Position numbers and translations under genes: made by a program
Part shown: piece by piece, positions 1-9,345 of the stretch
Position numbering within the stretch: the stretch's first letter is position 1
Layout: each line of letters opens with the position of its first letter
Source of the DNA: a gamma proteobacterium symbiont of Stewartia floridana
GTDB taxonomy: Bacteria > Pseudomonadota > Gammaproteobacteria > Chromatiales > Chromatiaceae
DNA: 64,000 bases
Reading direction: 5' to 3'
Assembly: GCA_003676145.1 (NCBI GenBank)
Contig: NAUB01000032.1
Location: 1 to 64,000, forward strand
The notes under the pieces: generated by a model
What the model was told of the DNA's origin: nothing
Seen by the model: the letters and a program-made list of their open reading frames with translations, nothing else
The model's database searches: none

Positions 1-29
1 AGCGCCACTCGGCGTTGCTCGTCGTTCAT
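1..29 (-). CDS. 5' end of a gene running off the left edge (possibly urease-cluster)
   Basis: An ATG at position 29 opens nine codons (MNDEQRRVA) on the minus strand before the window ends. A purine-rich stretch (gaggagagagg) lies upstream, somewhat far for an ideal ribosome binding site. In many proteobacteria the genes after urtE are ureD and the urease structural genes, so a urease gene is the natural guess, but nine residues cannot identify it. Confidence 0.3.
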
Positions 30-99
30 TTGGAATCACCAAACCTCTCTCCTCGCGCCTTGATTGGCGCTTTTTCAGGCACAACAGGGCCAATTGGAC

Positions 100-117
100 T
101 AGTGTCAACAGGCCCTA
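100..117 (-). repeat. 18-bp repeat starting at a stop codon, copy 1
   Basis: Read on the minus strand this is TAGGGCCTGTTGACACTA. Its first three bases are the TAG stop of the small gene above it. The copy at 9343-9360 differs at one base and is in the opposite orientation, so the two form an inverted pair around the urt-putA region. No transposase lies between them. Confidence 0.7.
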
Positions 118-294
118 GTTGCGCCGGTTTCTTTTCAGTAGATATCTGAAACCGAAAAACAGAGGCAAGCCGATTGCCAGCATGAGTAACAGGTGTTCAA
201 CGAGATGCTCCATTGAGGCCGGACTATGGTGGGCCATCGCGGCGCTGCTGAAGAGTGCCAGCAGAGAGAAAACGAGCAAGCCAAGGGTCTTCAT
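115..294 (-). CDS. Small exported His-rich single-span membrane protein
   Basis: This 59-residue protein follows urtE by about 20 bases and is probably co-transcribed with it. A Sec signal peptide (about residues 1-21, ending AMA) leads into HHSPASMEHLVEH, a short segment with four His and two Met residues, then one membrane helix and a basic tail (KRNRR), giving an exported N-terminus. The ATG at 294 is preferred to a TTG at 303 because AGGAG is 10 bases from the ATG but only about one from the TTG. The family is not recognised. His/Met content beside a urea cluster could mean a metal (nickel) role, but this is a guess from context. Confidence 0.6.
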   Translation of the reverse strand: MKTLGLLVFSLLALFSSAAMAHHSPASMEHLVEHLLLMLAIGLPLFFGFRYLLKRNRRN

Positions 295-316
295 GATATC
301 CAAGCTCCTGTAGACG

Positions 317-1012
317 TTAGACAGTCAGGTATTGTCGAATCAGATCATCGTTAAGTTGACCCATCTCTCCGGCTGCAACATGGCGTCCCCTGTCCAGGAT
401 GCAGAAGCGATCAGCCACCTTGCGGGCGAAGGGTAACTTCTGTTCAACCAGTAATACCGTCAAACCGATCTCCTGATTCAGCTTTATTATTATATCACCA
501 ATCTCTTGTACAATATTAGGCTGAATCCCTTCGGTTGGTTCGTCGAGAATCAATAGTTGCGGGTCGATTACCAACGCCCTTCCTATCGCCAGCTGCTGTT
601 GCTGGCCACCGGAGAGGTCGCCGCCTTTTCGGTCGAGCATCTCTTTCAGAACCGGAAACAGCTCAAAGATGAAATCCGGGATTTTATTTCGCTCCGTTTT
701 GCGTACCGGCAGGCCGATGCGCAGATTCTCCTCCACCGTCAGCATGGGGAAGATCTGTCGACCCTGGGGCACATAGCCGATACCCAGCGGCGCTCTGCGT
801 TCCGGGATCAGTTTGCTGATCGATTCGCCTGAAAAATTGATATCTCCGGAGGCGATCGGCAACAGTCCCATAATGCACTGCAGCAGGGTGGTCTTGCCCA
901 CTCCGTTACGGCCCATCAGGCAGGTACATTGGCCTTTGGTGACATCCAGGTCCAGGTCCCACAGGGTGTGGGATTCACCGTAGTACTGATTCAGTTTCTC
1001 AATCTTCAGCAT
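317..1012 (-). CDS. urtE: Urea ABC transporter ATP-binding protein UrtE
   Basis: The second of two ATPases driving urea import, of the LivF-like branch of branched-chain-type transporters. It has Walker A GRNGVGKTT, signature LSGGQQQQ, Walker B LLILDEPTEGI and a downstream H-loop region (LLVEQKL), so it should be active. About 231 residues, normal for the family. An in-frame start exists at 1078, but the conserved family start (MLKIEKLNQYYG) begins at 1012, four bases after the urtD stop, so the longer reading is rejected. It is the last recognised transporter gene of the operon. Confidence 0.93.
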   Translation of the reverse strand: MLKIEKLNQYYGESHTLWDLDLDVTKGQCTCLMGRNGVGKTTLLQCIMGLLPIASGDINFSGESISKLIPERRAPLGIGYVPQGRQIFPMLTVEENLRIGLPVRKTERNKIPDFIFELFPVLKEMLDRKGGDLSGGQQQQLAIGRALVIDPQLLILDEPTEGIQPNIVQEIGDIIIKLNQEIGLTVLLVEQKLPFARKVADRFCILDRGRHVAAGEMGQLNDDLIRQYLTV

Positions 1013-1016
1013 AACC

Positions 1017-1859
1017 TTAGGCCTCACCCTGTTCGCCCAGATAGACTTCCACCACCCGGGGATCGTTCTGAACCTCATTCATACTGCCTTCCGCCAGTAC
1101 GCTGCCCTGGTGCAGCACAGTGACCTTGCGTGCGATGGAGCGAACAAAATCCATATCGTGCTCCACCACCACCACCGAGTGTTGCCCGGCCAGTGAGGTG
1201 AGCAGTTCAGCTGTGCGATCCATCTCCTGGTGGGTCATGCCGGCGACCGGCTCATCCACCAGTAACAGTTTCGGATCCTGCATCAGCAGCATGCCGATCT
1301 CCAGCCACTGTTTCTGTCCATGTGAGAGCGAACCGGCGAGCTGATAGCGATGCTCCTGCAGACCGATGGTCTCCAGTACCTCGTCGATGCGTTCCAGCTG
1401 CTGGCTGTGAAGGCGGGCAAACAGGGTGGGCCAGACCCGTTTGTCTCCGGCCATGGCAAGTTCCAGATTCTCGAACAGGGTATGGGATTCGAAAACGGTC
1501 GGCTTCTGAAACTTGCGTCCGATGCCGGCCTGGGCAATATCCGGCTCAGTGAGATGCAGCAGGTCGATATTCTGTCCGAAGTAGGCACTGCCGGTATCCG
1601 GACGGGTCTTGCCGGTTATGATGTCCATCATGGTGGTCTTGCCCGCACCATTGGGTCCAATGATGCAACGCAGTTCACCCGCATCGATATAGAGATTGAG
1701 ATTGTTGATCGCCTTGAAGCCATCAAAACTCACCGAGATATCTTCCAGGTAGAGAATGGTGCCGTGGCTGACATCGACCTCCAGACCGCTGGTCTGCAGC
1801 ATGAAGTCGAACACCCGGTCGCGCCGCATGGTATTGCGCAGTTGATCGAGGGCCTTCAT
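1017..1859 (-). CDS. urtD: Urea ABC transporter ATP-binding protein UrtD
   Basis: ATPase of the LivG-like branch. Walker A is GPNGAGKTT, the signature reads LSHGQKQWLEIG (the LSHGQ form typical of UrtD rather than LSGGQ) and Walker B is LLLVDEPVAGM. The first 30 or so residues before the ABC domain are a family extension (MKALDQLRNTMRRD). The start overlaps the end of urtC by four bases (ATGA type), which implies translational coupling. It should pair with UrtE under the membrane subunits UrtB and UrtC. Confidence 0.93.
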   Translation of the reverse strand: MKALDQLRNTMRRDRVFDFMLQTSGLEVDVSHGTILYLEDISVSFDGFKAINNLNLYIDAGELRCIIGPNGAGKTTMMDIITGKTRPDTGSAYFGQNIDLLHLTEPDIAQAGIGRKFQKPTVFESHTLFENLELAMAGDKRVWPTLFARLHSQQLERIDEVLETIGLQEHRYQLAGSLSHGQKQWLEIGMLLMQDPKLLLVDEPVAGMTHQEMDRTAELLTSLAGQHSVVVVEHDMDFVRSIARKVTVLHQGSVLAEGSMNEVQNDPRVVEVYLGEQGEA

Positions 1860-2944
1860 GTCTGCTTATCCTTGGCCCTGAACAGACCGATCACACCTTT
1901 CGGCAGAAAGATGGTTACCAATACAAACAGGGCACCCAGAGCAAACAGCCAGACCTCCGGCAGTGCTGCGGTAAAGTAGGTCTTGCCGTAGTTCACCATC
2001 AGTGCACCGGCGGCGGCGCCATACAGGGTTGCCCGGCCACCCACCGCCACCCAGATGACGATCTCGATGGAGTTCAAGGGTGAAAACTCACCAGGATTGA
2101 TTATCCCCACCTGGGGTACATAGAGCGCACCGGCAATACCGGCCAGCACAGCGGAGAAGGTGAAGATCGCGAGTTTCACATGTTCCACCTTGTAACCGGT
2201 GAAACGGGTTCTGTCTTCCGCGTCCCGGATCGCCACAGCCACCCGTCCGAGGCGGGATGTGACGATCAGCCGACAGGCCAGGTAACCCAAAGCGAGTGCC
2301 AGCGCCGAAGCGACGAACAGGGCGATCCGGGTGCTGTCCTCCTGCAGGCTGAAACCGAGGATGTCCTTGAAGTCGGTAAGTCCGTTGTTGCCGCCGAATC
2401 CCATTTCATTGCGGAAGAAGGCGAGCATCAGTGCATAGGTCAACGCCTGGGTAATGATCGACAGATAGACACCCGTCACCCTTGAGCGGAAGGCCAGCCA
2501 GCCAAACACAAAGGCGAGCACTCCGGGTACCACCATCACCATCAGCATGGCGAACCAGAACATATCGAAGCCATGCCAGAACCAGGGCAGGCTGTCCCAG
2601 TTGAGGAAGACCATGAAGTCGGGCAGTAACGGGTCTCCATAGACGCCCCGCTCACCGATCTGGCGCATCAGATACATACCCATGGCATAACCGCCAAGGG
2701 CAAAGAAGGCGCCATGACCAAGGCTGAGTATTCCCAGGTAACCCCACACCAGGTCAACCGCAACCGCAAGCAGGGCAAACGCCAGATACTTGCCCAGCAG
2801 AGCGACCGTATAAGTGGAGATATGCAGTGGATTGTCGGCTGTGGTGAACTGATTGAGGAGCGGAACAACCACTGCGATCAGCAGCAACAGTAGAAGGAAA
2901 ATCTGTCCACCCCGATCGGCCTTCAGCACGTTTAACATCTTCAT
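1856..2944 (-). CDS. urtC: Urea ABC transporter permease UrtC
   Basis: A polytopic membrane protein of the LivM family, 362 residues with about ten hydrophobic segments. The conserved core around GYLGILSLGHGAFFALGGYAMGMYL and the later GGRATLYGAAAGALMVNY region fit UrtC. It lies three bases after urtB and overlaps urtD by four bases. With UrtB it forms the membrane channel for urea. Nothing unusual is seen. Confidence 0.93.
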   Translation of the reverse strand: MKMLNVLKADRGGQIFLLLLLLIAVVVPLLNQFTTADNPLHISTYTVALLGKYLAFALLAVAVDLVWGYLGILSLGHGAFFALGGYAMGMYLMRQIGERGVYGDPLLPDFMVFLNWDSLPWFWHGFDMFWFAMLMVMVVPGVLAFVFGWLAFRSRVTGVYLSIITQALTYALMLAFFRNEMGFGGNNGLTDFKDILGFSLQEDSTRIALFVASALALALGYLACRLIVTSRLGRVAVAIRDAEDRTRFTGYKVEHVKLAIFTFSAVLAGIAGALYVPQVGIINPGEFSPLNSIEIVIWVAVGGRATLYGAAAGALMVNYGKTYFTAALPEVWLFALGALFVLVTIFLPKGVIGLFRAKDKQT

Positions 2945-2947
2945 GCG

Positions 2948-4567
2948 TTAGCCCTCCGCAGCCCGGCCCTTTTGAGGGAACAGTCCCTTGGGCCGCTTCT
3001 GGATGAACAGAATGATAAACACCAGTACCAGAATCTTTGCCAGTACCGCGCCTGACCAGGGTTCGAGGAACTTGTTGGCAACCCCAAGCGACATGCCACT
3101 GACCAGGGTGCCCCACAGATTGCCGACGCCGCCGAACACCACCACCATGAAGCTGTCGATGATGTAGGACTGTCCCAGATTGGGTCCCACGTTGGTCAAT
3201 TGACTCAACGCCACGCCGGCGATTCCGGCCACCCCGGATCCCAGACCGAAGGTCATGGCGTCGACCCACTCAGAGCGAACACCCATTGCACGGGCCATGG
3301 CGCGGTTTTGTGATACTGCTCTGACCTGTAGACCGAGAGCGGTCTTTTTCAAGACATAAAACAGTGCGGCGAAAACCAGCAGACAGAATACGATGATATA
3401 GAGCCGGTTGAGGGTCAGTGAAAGGGCGCTGTTGATCTCCCAGGCACCACTCATCCAGCTGGGTGTCTCCACCGAACGGTTCAGCGGTGAGAAAATTGAA
3501 CGTACCGTCTGTTGCAGGATCAGGCTGATACCAAAGGTCGCCAAAAGGGTCTCGAGTGAGCGTCCATAAAGAAACCGTATCACGCCTCTTTCAATGGCGA
3601 TGCCAACCAGTCCGGAGACAACAAACGCTATGGGTATGGCAATCAGCGTTGCAGTACCGATACTATCCGGCATCAACAGCTGAATAACATAAGTGGTGTA
3701 GGCGCCGATCATGATCAACTCGCCATGGGCCATGTTGATCACACCCATGACACCGAAGGTGATCGCCAGGCCGATTGCGGCCAGTACCAGTACCGAGCCG
3801 AGACTGAGACCAAAAAAGAGATTTTCAATCACCGCATAGAACTGCAATTTTGCATCGATACTGTCGAGCGCCTGCTTAATACTGCGGGCTAACGCTTTAT
3901 CATCGGTTTGCTGTTGAAGTTGGTTCAGCGCATTGCGAACGGAAGGGTGTATATTGCCGCTTAGCAGTGTCACCGCGCTATTGCGCTGTTTTGCATCATC
4001 TGAGCTGAGGTCTGACAGAGCAATGATGATCGACATTGATTCTGCGATCTCCTCATCCTGCTCCTGTGCAAGTATGGGTCGGATGATCTTGGCTTTCTCC
4101 AGATCTGCCTTATCGAGAATCTGTTTTACAGCGGCCAGGCGTTTCTCCCGATCCGGGTTTTTCAGATCGAAGCTGGCCAGTGCACTGCGTATCAGAGTAC
4201 GCATTTTGTTGTTGAGAGAAATCTTTTTTAAAGCTCGTTTTTTAACCTCGCCGAGCTCCTCAAGGCTGACTGCCTGTTGGATTTTATAGGTTTTACCCTG
4301 CTTCTCAGCAATCACCAGCTGCTTGGTCTTCTTTAATTTGAAAAGTCGACGCTCCAGCAGGGCTATGAGAATGCTTTGTGCCTGAGGGGATGCTGATTCA
4401 GCCAGTAGTTCTATTGCCTGATACTTCTGTTGAAACTTCTTGCCTTTGAGCAGTTCAACCGCCTGATCCAGTTTTGGCTCTGACGTATCGGCAAAGCTCG
4501 GCGTACCAGGTACGAGTAGCAGGAGAAGCAGCAGAACAACGGTTTTTATTTGATTGGTGATAGTCAT
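2948..4567 (-). CDS. urtB: Urea ABC transporter permease UrtB with periplasmic N-terminal extension
   Basis: 539 residues, much longer than a LivH-type permease. The first 26 residues are a signal peptide (hydrophobic, ending SFA), followed by about 200 charged helical residues resembling degenerate HEAT-type repeats, then the permease proper from about residue 245 (LGSVLVLAAIGLAITFGVMG). This layout is known for proteobacterial UrtB; the extension should sit in the periplasm. Permease motifs such as GVMGVINMAHGELIMIGAY are intact. A 250-base gap separates it from urtA, wider than the other gaps of the operon. Confidence 0.93.
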   Translation of the reverse strand: MTITNQIKTVVLLLLLLLVPGTPSFADTSEPKLDQAVELLKGKKFQQKYQAIELLAESASPQAQSILIALLERRLFKLKKTKQLVIAEKQGKTYKIQQAVSLEELGEVKKRALKKISLNNKMRTLIRSALASFDLKNPDREKRLAAVKQILDKADLEKAKIIRPILAQEQDEEIAESMSIIIALSDLSSDDAKQRNSAVTLLSGNIHPSVRNALNQLQQQTDDKALARSIKQALDSIDAKLQFYAVIENLFFGLSLGSVLVLAAIGLAITFGVMGVINMAHGELIMIGAYTTYVIQLLMPDSIGTATLIAIPIAFVVSGLVGIAIERGVIRFLYGRSLETLLATFGISLILQQTVRSIFSPLNRSVETPSWMSGAWEINSALSLTLNRLYIIVFCLLVFAALFYVLKKTALGLQVRAVSQNRAMARAMGVRSEWVDAMTFGLGSGVAGIAGVALSQLTNVGPNLGQSYIIDSFMVVVFGGVGNLWGTLVSGMSLGVANKFLEPWSGAVLAKILVLVFIILFIQKRPKGLFPQKGRAAEG

Positions 4568-4770
4568 CTTCCGTTATCAACTGAATCGTTCTTGGTCACT
4601 GGTATCAATCATCATTGCTACTTTTCCTGATAGAGGATTCGCCTCTGTTGCTGCATATTGGTTTTTCCATTTGCTTATAGAAAGATTCTGCAAAACCTTT
4701 TTACAAGTAAACGAAACTCGCAGTACGACTGAGTCGTACCCTGTAATCGATCCTGGTCTCTGGGATTGCT

Positions 4771-4790
4771 GGGCTCCTTCCCTGGAGCCC
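4771..4790 (-). terminator. Stem-loop between urtA and urtB
   Basis: A perfect 7-bp stem (GGGCTCC/GGAGCCC, 6-base loop) lies 28 bases after the urtA stop on the minus strand. It lacks a run of T after it, so it is more likely a partial terminator or mRNA-stabilising hairpin that lets the binding protein be made in excess over the permeases. Confidence 0.5.
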
Positions 4791-4817
4791 GGCAGGGGTT
4801 AGATAAAACTGAACAAG

Positions 4818-6119
4818 TTATTCGTAGTTCTGTCCTGAACACTTACTCGTCTTGACGTTGTAGTTACCGCAGGCGAGGGGGGCTCTCCAGTCAGAAATGA
4901 TATCCTTGGAGTCGGGCAGAAAGTCCGACCAGGCGTCACCGGCCACCAGGCCTGATGTCTCCCAGACCACTTCGAACTGTCCATCTTCCTGGATCTCACC
5001 AATCAAGACGGGTTTGGTGACATGATGGTTGGGCATCATCGCTGACAGACCGCCGGTAAGATTGGGAACAGCGACGCCAATAATGGCTTCCTGAACCGCT
5101 TCAGGATCTGTGGTGCCCGCCTTTTCGACCGCTTTAACCCACATATTGAAGCCGATGTAGTGGGCTTCCATTGGGTCGTTGGTTACCCGCTTGTTATCTT
5201 TGATGAAACTCTTCCAGGCCGTGATGAACTCCTCGTTGGCTTCGCTATCCACGCTCATGAAGTAGTTCCATGCGGCCAGGTGACCGACCAGTGGTTTGGT
5301 GTCGATACCCGAGAGCTCCTCTTCACCGACCGAGAAGGCAACGACCGGAATGTCCTCGGCAGAGATTCCCTGGTTACCAAGCTCTTTATAGAAGGGCACA
5401 TTGGCATCGCCATTGATGGTTGAGACCACGGCGGTCTTAACCCCGGTGGAACCGAATTTCTTGATATCCGAAACGATGGACTGCCAGTCGGAATGACCGA
5501 ACGGCGTGTAGTTGATCATGATGTCCTTGTCAGCCACTCCCTTGCCTTTCAGATAGGCTTCGAGAATCTTGTTGGTGGTCCGTGGGTAGACATAGTCGGT
5601 ACCGGCCAGAACCCAGCGTTTTACACCGATCTCATTCATCAGGTAGTCGACCGCTGGAATCGCCTGCTGGTTTGGTGCGGCACCGGTATAGAAAACGTTC
5701 TTGGAGGACTCTTCACCTTCATACTGTACCGGATAGAAGAGCAGGCCATTCAACTCCTCGACCACCGGGAGCACAGATTTTCTGGAAACCGAAGTCCAGT
5801 TACCGAAGATTGCAGAGACTTTGTGTTTGCTGAGCAGTTCACGGGCTTTTTCCGCGAATAAAGGCCAGTTTGAAGCAGGATCGACGACTACCGGCTCCAG
5901 CTGTTTGCCAAGCAGGCCACCGTTTGCATTCTGCTCTTTGATCAACATCAGCATGGTGTCTTTCAGAGTGGTCTCACTGATCGCCATGGTGCCGGAGAGT
6001 GAATGCAGAATACCGACCTTGATGGTATCGGATGCCTGTGCGATCGAAGTGATGGAGAGTGCAAGACCTGTAGCTGTGCCGAGAACCAATTGCTTTAGTT
6101 TCTGTTTCGATATGCTCAT
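4818..6119 (-). CDS. urtA: Urea-binding periplasmic protein UrtA
   Basis: 433 residues, with a signal peptide of about 29 residues (ending AQA) and a periplasmic branched-chain-type binding fold. The mature start (SDTIKVGILHSLSGTMAISE) and segments such as LNGLLFYPVQYEGEESSKNVFY and VLAGTDYVYPRTTN are characteristic of urea-binding UrtA/FmdD-type proteins rather than LivJ. First gene of the urt operon, transcribed from the sigma-54-type promoter just upstream. The 3' hairpin and gap before urtB suggest higher expression than the rest of the operon. Confidence 0.95.
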   Translation of the reverse strand: MSISKQKLKQLVLGTATGLALSITSIAQASDTIKVGILHSLSGTMAISETTLKDTMLMLIKEQNANGGLLGKQLEPVVVDPASNWPLFAEKARELLSKHKVSAIFGNWTSVSRKSVLPVVEELNGLLFYPVQYEGEESSKNVFYTGAAPNQQAIPAVDYLMNEIGVKRWVLAGTDYVYPRTTNKILEAYLKGKGVADKDIMINYTPFGHSDWQSIVSDIKKFGSTGVKTAVVSTINGDANVPFYKELGNQGISAEDIPVVAFSVGEEELSGIDTKPLVGHLAAWNYFMSVDSEANEEFITAWKSFIKDNKRVTNDPMEAHYIGFNMWVKAVEKAGTTDPEAVQEAIIGVAVPNLTGGLSAMMPNHHVTKPVLIGEIQEDGQFEVVWETSGLVAGDAWSDFLPDSKDIISDWRAPLACGNYNVKTSKCSGQNYE

Positions 6120-6172
6120 CTGTTATTTGTCCTATTTCGTTAGAGTCGACGTTTTGGTCTGAGGAGCCTTAT

Positions 6173-6188
6173 CGCATGTACTGTGCCA
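6173..6188 (-). promoter_or_regulatory. Sigma-54 (-24/-12) promoter for urtABCDE
   Basis: On the minus strand the sequence reads TGGCAC-AGTAC-ATGC, matching the sigma-54 consensus TGGCAC-N5-TTGC with the invariant GG and GC exactly ten bases apart. Transcription would start near 6162, leaving a leader of about 43 bases before the urtA ATG. Such control is expected for a nitrogen-scavenging transporter. Confidence 0.72.
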
Positions 6189-6218
6189 ATTATTAATAAT
6201 TGTTTTATTTCAACTAGA

Positions 6219-6268
6219 TAACTCATTTTGGTGCAGGCAGGTTATTTTATATGCACAGTTTTGGCGCT
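6219..6268 (-). promoter_or_regulatory. Candidate NtrC sites upstream of urtA
   Basis: At 6252-6268 the sequence TGCACA-GTTTT-GGCGCT fits the NtrC palindrome TGCACC-N5-GGTGCA with the correct 6-5-6 spacing. A second, weaker site at 6219-6235 has one perfect half (GGTGCA). They lie roughly 60-105 bases upstream of the predicted transcription start, where NtrC enhancer sites usually sit. Confidence 0.5.
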
Positions 6269-6459
6269 TCCTTGTTGCGGTTTTTCAATGTTCTGACCCA
6301 AAGCGGTGCGAAGGGTAAATGGGTAGAGCACCAGAAAGATGCATCTGGTTGTTTGCCTCTTGTAAAAGTTCGTTTTGGGGCAGAAAAGCGTCTTCTGTTA
6401 CCCCTGCATAAAAGGAAGCCGACTAAACTTTAATTAAAAAACGGTGACAGGAGTTGCAG

Positions 6460-9345
6460 GTGGACAGGTCGTTTGAAGACGAGATTCAACAGGTTGGCCG
6501 CCAAATGTGGCAACAGCGTCAGCTCAAGGGGGAGGAGAATCGATCCGGCTGGATCGAACGGTTGCTTCCCCAGTTGATCGCTGATCATCATTTGCGCACT
6601 CAGGCACTTCGATTTATCGATGCCGTGCCGATGCTGAATGATGACAGGAGCCTGGTAAGACATTTCAAGGAGTATTTCGGTGAAGTGGACCCGGAAAGTC
6701 TCCCCGCGCTGATCAGTTGGGGCATCAAACGGATCTCCCTCAACGCCATACCAGGTTTCATGGCGCCGGTGATCAGGGCCGCTGTGAAAGGTGTGGCGCA
6801 TCGATTCATCGGCGGTGAAACGGCGGCTGAGATCATCGATTCCATATCTGGGCTGCAGCGCAGGGGTATCCATACCAGCCTCGACCTGCTTGGTGAGGAG
6901 AGTGTCAGTGAAAAAGAGGCATTCGCCTATCAGCAGGCCTATCTTGATCTGATCCAGCAACTCGCCAGGCAAGGATTCGATGATCTGAATCTCTCTCTGA
7001 AAGTCTCTTCCCTCTATTCACAAATTACACCAGTCGATACGGATGGCGCCGTTGGGATTCTGTTAGAGCGTCTGACACCGATCTGTGATGCGGCGATGGA
7101 TGCGGGTATCAGCCTCTGTCTCGACATGGAGCAGTATGATTACAAAGCGATCATTCTACGACTATTCAAGCAACTCGCCATGCAGCCATCCTATCGGGAG
7201 TGGCAGGGTCTTGGGGTGGTGTTGCAGGCGTATCTCAAAGAGAGCGATGAGGATTTAACTGAACTGCTTGAGTGGGTTGAGCAGCGTGGAGTGCCTGTCT
7301 CTATCAGGTTGGTGCGTGGCGCCTATTGGGATATGGAGAGCGTGATTGCGCGACAGCAGGGCTGGCGCGTACCGGTGTGGCAGACAAAAGCTGAAACGGA
7401 TGCTTGTTATGAACGTTGTTTAAAACGGCTTTTTGCATCGCCTCTGATCTATCCTGCGATAGCAACCCATAACATCCGCAGTCTCGCCTGTGCCGTTGTG
7501 TTGGCCGATCAGATGCAGCGTTCGCCAGACAGTTATGAGTTTCAGATGTTGTACGGTATGTCTGACGAACTCGAGGATCTGATTACCCAGCGCGACCGGA
7601 AACTAAGGCTCTACATGCCGTATGGCGAGATGCTGCCAGGTATTGCCTATCTGGTTCGGCGCTTGCTCGAAAATACATCGGACCAGTCGATACTGCCGAT
7701 CTTGCAGAGTGCGGATATTGAGCGAGTTCTGGCGCCACCGCTGATTGGTGAGAATCGACGCTCGGAGTTTGAGGCGGAGTTCATCAATCAACCACTGCAC
7801 AGATTTACCCAACAGTCAGAACGCGAAAACTTTTCCGATGCATTGAGATCGGTAGATCAGAAGCTGGGTAAGACCTATCCACTGTTACTGACAGGCCATA
7901 TGGCAATCGAAGAGGCATTTCTTGAATCCACCAATCCAGCGAAACCTGATCAGCTAGTCGGACGTGTGGTTCGGGCGGCTGAGGATGATGCGGAAGTGGC
8001 TCTGCAGAGAGCGGTCGATGCGCAACGTGATTGGGGCCGGAAAAGCTTCGCTGAAAGGGCTGATCTGCTTCAAGCGGCGGCATCGAAGTTGATCGAGCAT
8101 CAGGATGAGTTTGCTGCCTGGGAGGTCAAAGAGGCGGGTAAAGGGTGGCAGGAGGCGAATGCGGATGTTGCAGAGGCGATCGATTTTCTAAACTACTATG
8201 CAAAAATCTCCCTTCGCTACGACACCATCGAACAGCCCAACATGCCCGGTGAGATCAATACACATGAATATCTTCCACTAGGGATCGGAGTCATCCTGCC
8301 GCCGTGGAATTTTCCATTGGCCATTCCTGTTGGAATGGTTGCTGCAGCGATCGTGTGTGGCAATTGTGTCGTCTTGAAGCCCGCTTCTGAGACACCCATC
8401 GTGGCATGGCGTTTCTGTAAACTTTTGCAAGAGATCGGTTTGCCAGAAGGCGTTGTGAACTATCTTCCTGGTAGTGGCGCTGTGATTGGCGAGGCGATGG
8501 TGCGTGATCCAAGAACCAATTTTGTCGCCTTTACCGGCTCCAAGGAGGTTGGACTGCATTTGCTAAACGTGGTGACCACGCTTTCTGAGTCCCAGCGTCA
8601 GATTAAAAAAGTGATTGCTGAAATGGGTGGAAAGAATGCCATCATCATTGATCAGGATGCGGATCTGGATGAGGCAGTGAAAGGGGTGGTCGAATCGGCC
8701 TTTGGTTACCAGGGGCAAAAATGCAGTGCCTGTTCGAGGGTGATTTGCGTGCAGGGAATTCACGATCTGTTTGTTGCAAGACTGGTCGATGCGGTCGAGA
8801 GTATACGGATCGGCGATCCGGCATTGCCCGGATATACAATGGGTCCACTGATCTCAGCAGCGGCCAGGCAACGAATTGTCGAGAAACTGGATGAGTGTGA
8901 ATTGACTGCCTCCTGTGTTTCCAGAGTTGAGTTGCCCACCTCCCTGCAGGGTCACTATTTGCCACCGATGGTTTTCAGTGATGTTCTGGAGGATTCGCCG
9001 TTGGCGCAGCAAGAGCTGTTTGCTCCAGTCGTGGCCATATTGAAGGCTAAGAGTTTTGTTGAGGCAATAGATATTGCCAATGATAGCGACTATGCACTGA
9101 CCGGCGGGGTATACAGCCGGTCACCTGAAAACCTGAGATTGGCAAAACAGAAGTTTGCTGTCGGCAATCTCTATCTGAATCGAAAGATAACCAGAGCCAA
9201 TGTGTATCGGCAACCTTTTGGTGGCTTCAGATTGAGTGGCACTGGTTTTAAAGCGGGTGGTCCTGACTACTTACTGCAGTTTATGCAGGCACGAAGCATT
9301 ACTGAAAACAGTATGCGTAAGGGGTTTTCGCCGGAAGCGCTTTAG
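6460..9345 (+). CDS. putA: Bifunctional proline dehydrogenase / glutamate semialdehyde dehydrogenase PutA (no DNA-binding domain)
   Basis: Oxidises proline to glutamate in two steps. The N-terminal half is the FAD-binding proline dehydrogenase barrel (about residues 130-450, with LKVSSLYSQITP and RLVRGAYWD). The C-terminal half is an aldehyde dehydrogenase (about 500-950) with PWNFPLAIPVGM, EMGGKNAIII and the catalytic Cys in GYQGQKCSACSRV near residue 754. At about 961 residues it lacks the N-terminal ribbon-helix-helix and the C-terminal extension of long PutA, so it should be purely enzymatic. A TTG at 6454 is possible, but ACAGGAG ends just before it, while the GTG at 6460 has normal spacing. 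Its TAG stop starts the 18-bp repeat. Confidence 0.95.
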   Translation: MDRSFEDEIQQVGRQMWQQRQLKGEENRSGWIERLLPQLIADHHLRTQALRFIDAVPMLNDDRSLVRHFKEYFGEVDPESLPALISWGIKRISLNAIPGFMAPVIRAAVKGVAHRFIGGETAAEIIDSISGLQRRGIHTSLDLLGEESVSEKEAFAYQQAYLDLIQQLARQGFDDLNLSLKVSSLYSQITPVDTDGAVGILLERLTPICDAAMDAGISLCLDMEQYDYKAIILRLFKQLAMQPSYREWQGLGVVLQAYLKESDEDLTELLEWVEQRGVPVSIRLVRGAYWDMESVIARQQGWRVPVWQTKAETDACYERCLKRLFASPLIYPAIATHNIRSLACAVVLADQMQRSPDSYEFQMLYGMSDELEDLITQRDRKLRLYMPYGEMLPGIAYLVRRLLENTSDQSILPILQSADIERVLAPPLIGENRRSEFEAEFINQPLHRFTQQSERENFSDALRSVDQKLGKTYPLLLTGHMAIEEAFLESTNPAKPDQLVGRVVRAAEDDAEVALQRAVDAQRDWGRKSFAERADLLQAAASKLIEHQDEFAAWEVKEAGKGWQEANADVAEAIDFLNYYAKISLRYDTIEQPNMPGEINTHEYLPLGIGVILPPWNFPLAIPVGMVAAAIVCGNCVVLKPASETPIVAWRFCKLLQEIGLPEGVVNYLPGSGAVIGEAMVRDPRTNFVAFTGSKEVGLHLLNVVTTLSESQRQIKKVIAEMGGKNAIIIDQDADLDEAVKGVVESAFGYQGQKCSACSRVICVQGIHDLFVARLVDAVESIRIGDPALPGYTMGPLISAAARQRIVEKLDECELTASCVSRVELPTSLQGHYLPPMVFSDVLEDSPLAQQELFAPVVAILKAKSFVEAIDIANDSDYALTGGVYSRSPENLRLAKQKFAVGNLYLNRKITRANVYRQPFGGFRLSGTGFKAGGPDYLLQFMQARSITENSMRKGFSPEAL

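Noticed and set aside
55-75. GCGCC/GGCGC hairpin followed by TTTTT on the plus strand
   Set aside because: Looks like a plus-strand terminator, but no plus-strand gene precedes it and the stem is only 5 bp.
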